From: Nitrospinota bacterium
GTDB taxonomy: Bacteria > UBA8248
Length of the DNA stretch: 59,720 nucleotides
Assembly: GCA_026706735.1 (NCBI GenBank)
Contig: JAPOYD010000106.1
Coordinates: forward strand, 1 to 59,720
Reading direction: 5' to 3'
Shown here: positions 35,754-44,255 of the stretch, piece by piece
Numbering within the stretch: position 1 is the first letter of the stretch
How the letters are laid out: every line of letters begins with the position of its first letter
Program-made: the position numbers and the translations under genes
Notes under the pieces: generated by a model
Seen by the model: only the letters and a program-made list of their open reading frames with translations
Told to the model about the DNA's origin: nothing
Databases searched by the model: none

Positions 35754-36686
35754 CTAGAACCGATAGCGTATCCCTATCTCGAAGAGATGAACCAGCATTT
35801 CGGTCGTCGCCGTGGCCGTTGAACCCATGGCGCTCTTGCCGCTGAACTCCAGGTCGCTGGCGTTCAGCATGCGGTAGCCCACCTGGATGGTAAGGGCGTC
35901 GGAATACGCGTAGCCCACCCCCGCGCCGAGCTGGAAGGCGAACACCGAATCGGTGTCGGAAAGTTCCGGCACGGTCCCCGGAGGCAGGGTGGCGGCTCCG
36001 GCCATGACCCCTTGCCTGCACAGATCCGGCGTGACCCCGGGGGGAAGGGCAGCGGGGTTGGCGCATTGCAAGAGCGCAAGCTGGTCCGCGGCACCTTGCG
36101 CGACCTCGTTGCGGTTGTACTTCACGTCGCCCCAATCGACCCTGACGAGGCCGAAGCCGCCGCCGATGTAGGGTCTCCATTTCGAACCGGGGTTGAAGTC
36201 GTACCAGAGATTCACCATGGCGCCCAGCTGGCTTGCCGAGCCGGACACGGGGATGGAATGATCGCCCGGTATATCAATGGTGCCCAGTTGCGGCACGGTA
36301 GTCGTCCGTCCTTTGTAAATCAGCTTGTCGACCTTCGCCTTGGCGAAGAACAACTCCCAATCGAGACGCAAGCCGTTACTGAATTCGCGACCAATAACAC
36401 CGCTGACCCTGTACCCCGTAGCGTATTCCGTGAGCGCGTCCGCCTTGTACGGGATTGGCAGGGGGAGTCCTGGCTGTTGTACTTGACCGCGCTCGACGCT
36501 GTCCGAGTCGTCGATGAACATGACCGGCACGTTCAAGCCGAAGTACCATTTCGGCCCCGCAGCGTCCGCACCCGAATCCGCGGCGCGCGCAACGGACGCG
36601 AACGCCGGCAGAAGGAACACGGCAAGGGCGGCCGCTGCAACGATCATTTGTTTGCAAGTGTTTTTTGGGTCTGAGATCAGTCTCAT
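35754..36686 (-). CDS. Outer-membrane beta-barrel protein of the sterol cluster
   Basis: This 310-residue protein has a Sec signal peptide (cleaved near SVARA) and ends IGIRYRF, the aromatic C-terminus of outer-membrane barrels. Alternating strands and GGGFGLVRVDWGD fit an OmpW/OMP_b-brl-like barrel. A loop (about residues 215-250) has two cysteines. ATG 36686 is preceded by GAGGAG. It is the first gene of the minus-strand operon with the Rieske and SMT genes and may pass hydrophobic substrate across the outer membrane; that is inference. Confidence 0.8.
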   Translation of the reverse strand: MRLISDPKNTCKQMIVAAAALAVFLLPAFASVARAADSGADAAGPKWYFGLNVPVMFIDDSDSVERGQVQQPGLPLPIPYKADALTEYATGYRVSGVIGREFSNGLRLDWELFFAKAKVDKLIYKGRTTTVPQLGTIDIPGDHSIPVSGSASQLGAMVNLWYDFNPGSKWRPYIGGGFGLVRVDWGDVKYNRNEVAQGAADQLALLQCANPAALPPGVTPDLCRQGVMAGAATLPPGTVPELSDTDSVFAFQLGAGVGYAYSDALTIQVGYRMLNASDLEFSGKSAMGSTATATTEMLVHLFEIGIRYRF

Positions 36687-36803
36687 GGCGTCTCCTCGAT
36701 TCAGGTCGACTGGAACCACCTCAAAAATCGCTCAATGAATGATGCAATTCAGCATTTTATCCGGAACGGAATACTGATTAGTACACCTCAAATAACCCAT
36801 GCT

Positions 36804-36835
36804 CATATACTCAAAGACGCTCTCACCTTTGTCAA
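36804..36835 (-). promoter_or_regulatory. Candidate promoter of the OMP-Rieske-SMT operon
   Basis: On the minus strand a perfect TTGACA (36835-36830) is followed by GAGTAT after 17 bases or TATATG after 20. It lies about 120 bases before the outer-membrane gene. The -35 is convincing, the -10 is ambiguous. Confidence 0.4.
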
Positions 36836-36871
36836 GTTTTTTTTGATGCGGTGGGGATGCGGCAGATCGGG

Positions 36872-37096
36872 CCTGTTGAAAACCTTCAAGGAGGAGTGAT
36901 TTCTCCTGAGGGTTTGTAGGGACAGGCCTCCGTGCCTGTCCTGACGAAGGACCACCACAGAGGGCAGGACAGGTCGTGACCTGTCCCCTACGGGGTGATG
37001 GCGACCAACATGTGAGGACAGGCACGGAGGCCTGTCCCTACGGTGAACGATTCGATGCTCGGGATTCCCTCCCCCCTTGAGGTTCTTTCAACAACC
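36872..37096. repeat. MITE-like repeat with inverted ends and GGACAGG palindromes
   Basis: CCTGTTGAAAACCTTCAAGG at 36872 faces its near-complement ending at 37096, giving imperfect 22-base terminal inverted repeats. Inside, three GGACAGG palindromes alternate with short spacers. The last 65 bases (37030-37096) recur inverted at 41486-41550. The element sits in the divergent gap of the sterol cluster. Confidence 0.65.
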
Positions 37097-37143
37097 CTGG
37101 ATATCGCGGGCCGTCCGGAGAACCCGGGACAGGACAAAAAAGC

Positions 37144-37172
37144 TTGAATCCATCGATCCGCTGGGCCATAAT
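37144..37172 (+). promoter_or_regulatory. Repeat-borne promoter of the RND-SMT-TPR operon
   Basis: TTGAAT, 17 bases, CATAAT (five of six at -10). The -10 is part of the palindrome GGGCCATAATGGCCC (37163-37177). The same arrangement occurs before the P450 gene at 41677-41706 within about 100 bases of related sequence. The predicted leader to the RND start is about 145 bases. Confidence 0.5.
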
Positions 37173-37322
37173 GGCCCCACTTGGTTTACTGCCCTGGCGG
37201 CCCGCGCGACATGGACACCCATCGCGCAAGCCGCCTTGCGATTATCGGGATCCGTTTCCGGCAAACAACCGCCCAAGGAGCCGGCGGTATCATGCGGCCA
37301 CGAACCGCCGGACAGTGAAGCC

Positions 37323-39608
37323 ATGAATTCTGCGTCTCTCGACCGCTACATTGCGTTCATGCTGCGCCGCCGATGGCTTGTCCTCGGGGCGGCTGTGGCG
37401 GTCATGCTGGTTCTGGCGGTCGGCCTCCGCACCATCGTCATCTCCAACGACTGGCGCGACATGCTGGACGAGGGCAACCCTCAACTCGTCGCATTCGACG
37501 CCATGGAGGCGACCTATTCGGCGACCAATGCGGCGGTGATCGCAGTCGCGCCCAAGGGGGGGTCGGTATTCACGCGGGAGGCGCTCGCCGCGATCGAGGA
37601 GTTGACCGAAGCCGCCTGGCGCGTGCCCAGGGCCACCCGGGTCGACTCCCTCGTCAACTATAACCACACCGAGGCGGAAGGGGACGACTTGATCGTGGAG
37701 CGCCTCGTGGACGACGCGGGCTCGCTCAGCGATGACGATCTCGCGCGGATCAGGAAGATTGCGCTGAGCGAGAGCAGCATCGTGGGCCGTCTCGTCTCAA
37801 AAGACGGGCGCGTCGCCGGGCTGGTCGTCATTTTCGCCTTGCCCGAGCGCTCGGACGCCGCGGAGATCCGGATTTACAACCATATCCGCGGCCTCCTTGA
37901 AAAATCCCGGAAGGCCCACCCGGACATCGAATATCACGTCACCGGCAACGTCTTCGTGAACCAGGTCCTGACGGAAGCGGCCCAGGACGACATGGGGATT
38001 CTCGCGCCCGCCGCGTTCCTCGTCATCATAGCCGTCGCCGCCATCCTCCTGCGCTCCCTGTTCGGCACGCTGTCCCTCGTCGCCGTGGTCATCTTCACCG
38101 TCATCTCGGCCATGGGCGTCATCGGCTGGATCGGCCTGGTGCTCAACGCGGCCAATTCCAGCGTTCCCCTCATCATCATGACGCTCGCCATTGCGCACTC
38201 GGTCCACGTCGTCGATTCGATCGTTTCAGGCATGAGGGAGGGGCTGGACAGGGACGCTGCGATCGCTGAGTCGCTGCGCCACAATGCCTGGCCCGTGTTC
38301 CTTACGACGGCCACGACGATGATAGGGTTCTTCAGCATGAACGCCTCGGACTCTCCGCCTTTCCGGATCCTCGGCAACCTGGTGGCGTTCGGCATGCTGT
38401 GCGCCTACGCCTATTCCATGACGCTTCTGCCGGCGCTGCTGTCGGTCCTGCCGTTGCGCGCGCGACAGGCGGGCGCCGGGGGTTCCAACCTCTTCGATCG
38501 GCTCGGCGCCTTCGTCGTCGCAAGACGCACGCTCCTGCTCTGGGTCGTGGCCGCCGTCGCCGTCATCCTGGTGGCCGGCGTTCCTCGCGTCGAACTGACG
38601 GACAACTGGACGCAGCATCTGGATGAGCGTTACGAGTTTCGCCGCGACACGGACTTCGTCATCGAGAACCTGACCGGCGTGGAAACCCTGGAGTACTCCC
38701 TGGACTCCGGGCGCGAAGGCGGCATCACCGGTCCCGAGTATCTTCGCAAGGTCGAAGCCTTCGCCGAATGGTACCGCGCCCAGCCGGAAGTGGCGCACGT
38801 CCAGGTGTTTACGGACATCATGAAGCGCCTCAACAAGAACATGAACGGCGATGACCCGGCCTTCTACCGGCTGCCCGACAACTCCCGGCTCGCTGCGCAG
38901 TATCTGCTGCTCTACGAGCTTTCGGTTCCCTTCGGTATGGACCTCAACAACCGCATCAACGTCGCCAAATCCGCGACGCGCATGACCGTCACGCTCAAAA
39001 GGCTCAAGTCCGAGGAGTTGCGCGCGCTCGAAGCGCGCGGGCAGAAATGGCTCAGCGCCAACGCGCCCGGCCTCGCGAAAGAGGCGTCGGGGTACAGCCT
39101 CATCTTCGCCCATCTGGCCATTCAGAACACCCTGAGCATGTTGTGGGGCACGCTCACCGGCATGATCCTCATTTCGCTGATCCTGATCGGGATTTTCAAG
39201 AGCCTGCGCCTCGGCCTCATCAGCCTCATGCCCAACCTCATCCCCGCGGCCATGGCCTTCGGCGTCTGGGGTTATCTGTACAGCGAGGTGGGGCCCGCCG
39301 GCTCTCTCGTGACCGCCATCGCCTTCGGGATCGTCGTCGACGACACGATCCACTTCATGAGCAAGTATCTGAAGGGGCGCCGCGAGGGCCTTTCCTCACC
39401 CGAGGCGGTGCGCGCCACCTTCCGTTCGGTGGGCTTTGCGCTGTTCTCTACGACCATGGTCCTGGTGCTGGGCTTCCTGGTGTTCGCCACGTCGGGATTC
39501 GCGATCACCTGGATGCTCGGCCTCCTGGTGGCGCTCACGCTCGGCTTCGCGCTGGTCCTGGATCTCCTGCTCCTCCCGCCCTTGCTGATGGCCCTTGACC
39601 GCAAGTAG
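37323..39608 (+). CDS. RND/MMPL family exporter (BstA/HpnN-like lipid transporter)
   Basis: This 761-residue inner-membrane protein has two RND halves, each with one helix, a large periplasmic domain and about five further helices (GMLCAYAYSMTLLPALLSVLPL closes the first). It lacks the size of drug-efflux AcrB and instead matches hopanoid/sterol-type exporters such as HpnN and the sterol transporter BstA of Methylococcus. The start ATG 37323 gives a normal N-terminal helix; the open frame upstream runs through repeat DNA. It is followed within 9 bases by SMT copy 2, tying it to sterol chemistry. Confidence 0.82.
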   Translation: MNSASLDRYIAFMLRRRWLVLGAAVAVMLVLAVGLRTIVISNDWRDMLDEGNPQLVAFDAMEATYSATNAAVIAVAPKGGSVFTREALAAIEELTEAAWRVPRATRVDSLVNYNHTEAEGDDLIVERLVDDAGSLSDDDLARIRKIALSESSIVGRLVSKDGRVAGLVVIFALPERSDAAEIRIYNHIRGLLEKSRKAHPDIEYHVTGNVFVNQVLTEAAQDDMGILAPAAFLVIIAVAAILLRSLFGTLSLVAVVIFTVISAMGVIGWIGLVLNAANSSVPLIIMTLAIAHSVHVVDSIVSGMREGLDRDAAIAESLRHNAWPVFLTTATTMIGFFSMNASDSPPFRILGNLVAFGMLCAYAYSMTLLPALLSVLPLRARQAGAGGSNLFDRLGAFVVARRTLLLWVVAAVAVILVAGVPRVELTDNWTQHLDERYEFRRDTDFVIENLTGVETLEYSLDSGREGGITGPEYLRKVEAFAEWYRAQPEVAHVQVFTDIMKRLNKNMNGDDPAFYRLPDNSRLAAQYLLLYELSVPFGMDLNNRINVAKSATRMTVTLKRLKSEELRALEARGQKWLSANAPGLAKEASGYSLIFAHLAIQNTLSMLWGTLTGMILISLILIGIFKSLRLGLISLMPNLIPAAMAFGVWGYLYSEVGPAGSLVTAIAFGIVVDDTIHFMSKYLKGRREGLSSPEAVRATFRSVGFALFSTTMVLVLGFLVFATSGFAITWMLGLLVALTLGFALVLDLLLLPPLLMALDRK

Positions 39609-39616
39609 TCACAACG

Positions 39617-40639
39617 ATGTCCAAGCTCACCGACATCCTGAAAGACGCAAAATCCGGCGACCGCGTGGCCACCGGCATCCAGGACTACGATCGGCGCTAC
39701 GGAGGTGCTGAGCGCGGCGGCCTGGACGAGCGCAAGACGGACTATCTGAACTTCGAGAAGAGCTATTACGATCTGGTCACCGATTTCTTCGAGTACGGCT
39801 GGGGCCAGTCCTTCCATTTCGCGCCCCGCGTCGAAGGAGAGAGCTTCGCCGCCTCGCTCGCGCGGCATGAGCATTACATGGCGCACCGGCTGAATCTCGG
39901 GCCCGGAATGGTGGTGGTCGACCTGGGTTGTGGGGTCGGTGGCCCGCTGCGCGAGATCGCCCGCTTCTCAGGTGCTAAAATCGTCGGCGTCAACATCAAC
40001 GAATATCAGTTGAAGCGCGCCGTAGAGTTGACGGAAGCGGAGCATCTAAGCCACTTGGCCGAGTATCTGAACTGCGATTTCATGCAGGTGGATGCGCAGG
40101 AGGGCAGCTTCGACGCCGCCTATAACATTGAGGCGCACTGCCACGCACCGGATAAGGTCGACGCCTATGGGGAGGTGTTCAGGCTGCTGAAACCCGGGGG
40201 CTGTTTTGCGTCCTACGAATACTGCATGACCGATCGGTTCGACGCCGAGAACCCGGAGCACCAACGGCACAAGGTCGATTTGGAGTATGCCGGCGCCCTG
40301 CCAGGCATCCCCCGGCCGCACGAAGTCGACGACGCCTTGCGCCAGGTTGGCTTCGAGTTGCTCGAAGCGCGCGACCTGGCCGCCGAGGCGCCACCCGGCA
40401 TCCCCTGGTATCAGCCTCTGGTCGGCTCCGGCCTGACTCTCGCGAGCTTTCGCGCCTCGGCCGTCGGGCGCCGACTGACGCATGGTTCACTCTGGCTGCT
40501 GGAGCGTTTGAAACTCGTGCCGCGTGGCAGCTCCCGTGTCGCGGCGATGCTGAACGTCGCCGGTGGCGCCTTTGCTGAAGCCGGCCGTCTCGGCATATTC
40601 ACGCCGATGTATTTCATTCTCGCCCGCAAGCCGGATTAG
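39617..40639 (+). CDS. Sterol C-24 methyltransferase (ERG6/SMT) homologue, copy 2
   Basis: This 340-residue enzyme resembles yeast ERG6 closely in motif order: YGWGQSFHFAPRVEGESFAAS (about 60-80), the SAM site VDLGCGVGGPLREIARF (101-117), YNIEAHCHAP (169-178), YEYCMTDRFDAENPEH (200-215) and IPWYQPL. The C-terminal AGRLGIFTPMYFILARKP is the SMT tail. It should transfer methyl groups to a sterol side chain; with copy 1 it could give two successive alkylations. It starts 8 bases after the RND stop and precedes the TPR gene, so all are co-transcribed. This is the strongest sterol assignment in the window. Confidence 0.93.
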   Translation: MSKLTDILKDAKSGDRVATGIQDYDRRYGGAERGGLDERKTDYLNFEKSYYDLVTDFFEYGWGQSFHFAPRVEGESFAASLARHEHYMAHRLNLGPGMVVVDLGCGVGGPLREIARFSGAKIVGVNINEYQLKRAVELTEAEHLSHLAEYLNCDFMQVDAQEGSFDAAYNIEAHCHAPDKVDAYGEVFRLLKPGGCFASYEYCMTDRFDAENPEHQRHKVDLEYAGALPGIPRPHEVDDALRQVGFELLEARDLAAEAPPGIPWYQPLVGSGLTLASFRASAVGRRLTHGSLWLLERLKLVPRGSSRVAAMLNVAGGAFAEAGRLGIFTPMYFILARKPD

Positions 40640-40743
40640 GGACAGACGTCTTCTTGGCGAAACGAACGCATCTTGCGTTGTTCGAGAAACTTCCTTCTGA
40701 ACCGAAACGGCCACGGAATCCGCCGGTCCGCAGGAAGCGCGTC

Positions 40744-41484
40744 ATGAACGAGTCCATATGCCGCATCTGCCTGACGATAGTTTACTTGTTCGTTCTGGGA
40801 GGGAATGCCTGCGCGCAGTCGATCGAAGAGGCGCGCGCCGCATACGCCGAGGGCCGGTTCATCGAGGCCGCGGAAATCGCCCGGGCGCTCGGCACATCCG
40901 AAGGCCATGCAATGGCCGCCGATTCGCTGGCGATTCACGGCTACTACATTGCGCCAAAAGGCGAAAAGGCGAGCTTGTTCGGGCGGGCCGAGGAACTCGC
41001 GCGAAAGGCTGTCCGCCTCGACGCAGCCAACCCGCAGGCCCATCTCCAGTTGGCGCATGCCATGGGCCGCCAAGCGCAGGTGGGCGGCACGTTGAAAGCG
41101 TTGAAAGAGGGCTACGCAACCAAAGTGCGCGATGCCATCGAGGAGGCGCTCCGGCTGGACCCGAAAATGGCGGCTGCCCACGTCAGCCTGGCCGCCTGGC
41201 ATGCGGGCGCCGTCGGCGCGGGGGGATTCTTCGCCGCTTTGCTCTACGGGGCGAGCGAAGAGAAAGCGCTCGCCCATTTCGAGCGGGCGCTCGAATTGGC
41301 GCCTCGGGACAAGGTGGCGCTGTTCGAGTACGCCACCGGCCTCCTGAGCCTGGATGCCGAGGAGAACCGCGCGAAGGCGCGCGAGTTGCTTAAGCGAGCG
41401 ATAAGATTACCGCCCAAAGACGCCTTCAGGCGGCTTGTTCACCAAAAAGCGGCCGAGCGGCTCGCGGCTCTTGGCGGCGGATAG
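40744..41484 (+). CDS. Periplasmic TPR protein of the sterol operon
   Basis: This 246-residue protein starts at ATG 40744 with a signal peptide (cleaved near NACAQ). It then has helical pairs of TPR type (AEELARKAVRLDAANPQAHLQL, AHFERALELAPRDKVALFEYATG), about five units. It follows the RND and SMT genes. In Methylococcus a helical TPR-like protein, BstC, works with the RND protein BstA in sterol transport, so a carrier or scaffold role is plausible but inferred. An in-frame start at 40654 is possible; the signal peptide favours 40744. Confidence 0.8.
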   Translation: MNESICRICLTIVYLFVLGGNACAQSIEEARAAYAEGRFIEAAEIARALGTSEGHAMAADSLAIHGYYIAPKGEKASLFGRAEELARKAVRLDAANPQAHLQLAHAMGRQAQVGGTLKALKEGYATKVRDAIEEALRLDPKMAAAHVSLAAWHAGAVGAGGFFAALLYGASEEKALAHFERALELAPRDKVALFEYATGLLSLDAEENRAKARELLKRAIRLPPKDAFRRLVHQKAAERLAALGGG

Positions 41485-41485
41485 G

Positions 41486-41665
41486 GGTTGTTGAAAAAGC
41501 CTCCAGGAAGGAGGGAATCCCGATCATCGAATTGTTTACCGTAGGGACAGGCCCCCGTGCCTGTCCTGCAAAGGACGACCACGGGGATACACATCTTCGA
41601 TACGGGCGGCCACGGTCGAACTTCCCTCTTCGGGAATTAGGGACAGGTCGTGACCTGTCCCTACG
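41486..41665. repeat. Second copy of the dispersed repeat, upstream of the P450 gene
   Basis: GGTTGTTGAAAAAGCC at 41486 opens a block whose first 65 bases are the inverted counterpart of 37030-37096. It then carries two GGACAGG palindromes (41543 and 41641). The repeat leads into the promoter module at 41677. Confidence 0.65.
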
Positions 41666-41676
41666 GAACAAAATAC

Positions 41677-41706
41677 TTGAAATCAATCGTTTTACTGGGC
41701 CATAAT
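41677..41706 (+). promoter_or_regulatory. Repeat-borne promoter of the P450 gene
   Basis: TTGAAA, 18 bases, CATAAT: both boxes match the consensus at five of six positions. It shares the palindrome GGGCCATAATGGCCC (41697-41711) and following CTGCCGTGGCGGCCCG with the RND operon promoter region. The leader to the P450 start is about 105 bases. Confidence 0.5.
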
Positions 41707-41815
41707 GGCCCCAATTGGCTTCCTGCCGTGGCGGCCCGAGCGTCATGGCCCTCCACCGCACGAGCCGCGTGGAGCAAAATGCGCTCCTTCACCAAGTCTT
41801 GAGAAGCGATTGCGG

Positions 41816-43864
41816 ATGAGACTGCCTGAAGAAATCATACTCCTGTTGCTGAACGAAGAGAGCGGCTATCTCGAACAGGTGGCGGGCTGGAATCTCTCGT
41901 GCGTTCTCGCCGGCGCCGTGCTGGCGGAACTGGACCTCGAGTCTCGTATCGACACCGCCCACGAGACACTTTCGCTGGATGACGCATCACCTGTGGGAGA
42001 CGCCATTCTCGACCCCGTTCTGGCGGCCATTGCCGACGATCCGGAACCACGCACCGTCAGTTACTGGGTCGAGAAAATCGCCGGTACGTCAGACGAGATC
42101 CTGGAGCATGCACTCATGCGGTTGTCGAGACATGGAATCCTGGACTATACGAACGGCGGCTTCTGGTCCCTTTCGCGAAACGCAGCGAAAGCGGACAACG
42201 GTTTGTCCGGCGGCGAGCCCCGGGCGGAAGTGCGCCGTCGAATCGTCGAGACGATCCTGGGGGACGACATACCCGATCCTCGTGACGCCATCATCATCGG
42301 CCTCGCCGATGCCTGCGACGCGTTCCGGTTTCTTCTGCAGCCGGAAGACTACGAGGCTTCGCGCGAGCGTATCGAGCTGCTGGGCATGCTGGACCGCATC
42401 AGTCGATCCGTCGCCGCCGCCGTCGCGGAGACATCGGTCAGCCGCTCCATCGGGATAACGACGAAACCCATTCCCAACGTAAGCCTGTGGAAAATGCTCC
42501 GCAAAGATTCGCTTTGGCAGGGGAATACGTCCAAACTGCTGGCCGACCTTTATCGCGACTACGGCCCGGTATTCTCGCTCAAGTCTCCCTTCTCCGGGAA
42601 GAGAGTTTTCATCATCGCCGGGAACGACGCCAATATCTGGGTCAACCGGAATGGCCGGACGCACTTGCGATCAAAGGAAACCATGGAGGGCATGGAGACC
42701 GTGCTCGGCGCATCGAGAAGCCTGCCGGGCATGGACGGGGCCGAACACTTCCGCATGCGCAAGGCGTTCCAGATGGCCTCCTCCCGGAGCCGCCTGAACG
42801 AACGTCTCGGAGATATGCTCGAGGAGATACGGCTGGCCCTGGATTCGTGGAACGTAGGCGACGTGCTCGTCGCCAAGGACGCAAGCCGCACTCTGATGTC
42901 CGGCCAGGTATCCCGGCTCCTGTTCAGCATGGACTTTTCGGAATACGTGGACGACATCCACAAATACAAGAACCGCATGTTGATCACCTACGCGCAGGGG
43001 ATTCTGCCGAAGTCCTTCATGCGAACGCCGCGAATGAAAGCCATCCGGCGGCGCATCGACCGCGTCTATTCCATGATCCGGAATTCGCACACTCCGGCGC
43101 AGCGCGAAAACCAGCCCCGCGACCTGATCGACGACCTGCTCAGCCTGCACACCAGCGACCCACAGTACTTTCCGGAAACCGATACCAGGTTCATGATGAT
43201 CATACCGTTCGTCGCGGCCATGTATATGGGCACCGCCGTCGGGTTCGGGCTCTATTTGATGGCCTCCCATCCAGACATCTTTCAGCGCGTGCGCAGGGAA
43301 GCCGAGGCGCTGTTCGCGAACGGAGACCCCAATCCGGAGGACATCACGCCGGAGGCCATCGACACCGCCCACCGGCTGATTCTCGAAACCCTCCGGATCT
43401 ATCCCAGCGTCCCCATTCAACTGAGAACCGTCATGAACCCCTGCATCGTGGAGGGTTATGAACTGCCCGTCGGGGCGCGCGTCGTGCTGGCGTCCACCGC
43501 CGTTCATTACATGGAGGAGAACTATCCGGATCCGGAGAAGTTCGACATCGACCGGTATCTTCCGGGGCGCGAGGAGCACAAGAAACACGGGGCTTACGGT
43601 GCATTCGGTTTCGGCACACACACCTGCCTCGGCCCGCGAGTGGCGGAATATCAGATGACGATCAACCTTTTGATGATCGCCCACTACTTCGAGCTTGAAG
43701 TGCTGCCATCGAGCTATCCGGTCAAAATCAATCCGTTTCCGACCTGCACCCCCCGCAAGAGCCTCAAGCTCCGAATCAAGTCGAAGCGCCGGATCTTCTC
43801 ATCTGATCAGGCGGCGAGTGACCGGGCGGAAAGTGACGACCGGGCGGTCGCCGTCCCTTCCTGA
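41816..43864 (+). CDS. GPP34 (GOLPH3-like) domain fused to cytochrome P450
   Basis: This 682-residue protein has two domains. Residues 1-190 resemble GPP34/GOLPH3 (RLPEEIILLLLNEESGYLE, LAGAVLAELDLESRI, SPVGDAILDPVLAAI), a fold that binds phosphoinositides in eukaryotes. Residues about 225-665 are a P450: E524-x-x-R527 in ETLR and the haem loop FGFGTHTCLG with C604. The I-helix (FVAAMYMGTAVGF) lacks the usual acid-threonine oxygen-activating pair. The start could also be TTG 41810. It probably hydroxylates a lipid, sterol by context; the GPP34 part may tether it to membrane. I know no described protein of this architecture, but cannot search. Confidence 0.83.
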   Translation: MRLPEEIILLLLNEESGYLEQVAGWNLSCVLAGAVLAELDLESRIDTAHETLSLDDASPVGDAILDPVLAAIADDPEPRTVSYWVEKIAGTSDEILEHALMRLSRHGILDYTNGGFWSLSRNAAKADNGLSGGEPRAEVRRRIVETILGDDIPDPRDAIIIGLADACDAFRFLLQPEDYEASRERIELLGMLDRISRSVAAAVAETSVSRSIGITTKPIPNVSLWKMLRKDSLWQGNTSKLLADLYRDYGPVFSLKSPFSGKRVFIIAGNDANIWVNRNGRTHLRSKETMEGMETVLGASRSLPGMDGAEHFRMRKAFQMASSRSRLNERLGDMLEEIRLALDSWNVGDVLVAKDASRTLMSGQVSRLLFSMDFSEYVDDIHKYKNRMLITYAQGILPKSFMRTPRMKAIRRRIDRVYSMIRNSHTPAQRENQPRDLIDDLLSLHTSDPQYFPETDTRFMMIIPFVAAMYMGTAVGFGLYLMASHPDIFQRVRREAEALFANGDPNPEDITPEAIDTAHRLILETLRIYPSVPIQLRTVMNPCIVEGYELPVGARVVLASTAVHYMEENYPDPEKFDIDRYLPGREEHKKHGAYGAFGFGTHTCLGPRVAEYQMTINLLMIAHYFELEVLPSSYPVKINPFPTCTPRKSLKLRIKSKRRIFSSDQAASDRAESDDRAVAVPS

Positions 43865-44255
43865 GCGGCAACGGCCGGCGCGGCGGGTTTTGTGATCTCT
43901 CCAGAAGGATAGCGTAGGGACAGGCCTCCGTGCCTGTCCGATGTCGGAGTGAGTACGATGGACGGGCGGGCACGGTCGTTATTCGAGGAGCCTGTAGGGG
44001 CCGCATATATGCGGCCCATGACCAGACGGCGAAAAAAGGCCGGGTTGCATGTATGTGTGGGGCGCTCCCGAGGAGGGAGCGCCACCTACAAACCCCTCAA
44101 GGGGGGAGTGAAATCAAAAGCGTGTGCGCAACTCAAAATTGCTTCCCGGGGGTTTTTCAACAGGTCCCTCAAGGGGGGGTAGGGGGTTACTGTCCCGGCG
44201 AGGGGCTTTTCAACAGCCCCGACGCCACCGGGCGCGCAGACGAAAAGAATCCGAT
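43865..44255. repeat. Repeat-filled intergenic region
   Basis: It holds a GGACAGG palindrome (43918-43940), a copy of the 24.4-kb block (GTAGGGGCCGCATATATGCG at 43994), the CTCAAGGGGGGAGTGAA segment (44095-44165) shared with 29660-29732, and GTTGAAAAG-type ends at 44149 and 44207. No gene is supported. Confidence 0.65.

Noticed and set aside
37077-37322. N-terminal extension of the RND exporter by 82 codons
   Set aside because: The extension runs through the dispersed repeat and the putative promoter; ATG 37323 gives the normal N-terminal helix.
37030-41550. Composite transposon bounded by the inverted 65-base copies around the RND-SMT-TPR operon
   Set aside because: The copies belong to a repeat family present at many places, no transposase or target duplication is visible, so the inverted arrangement may be chance.
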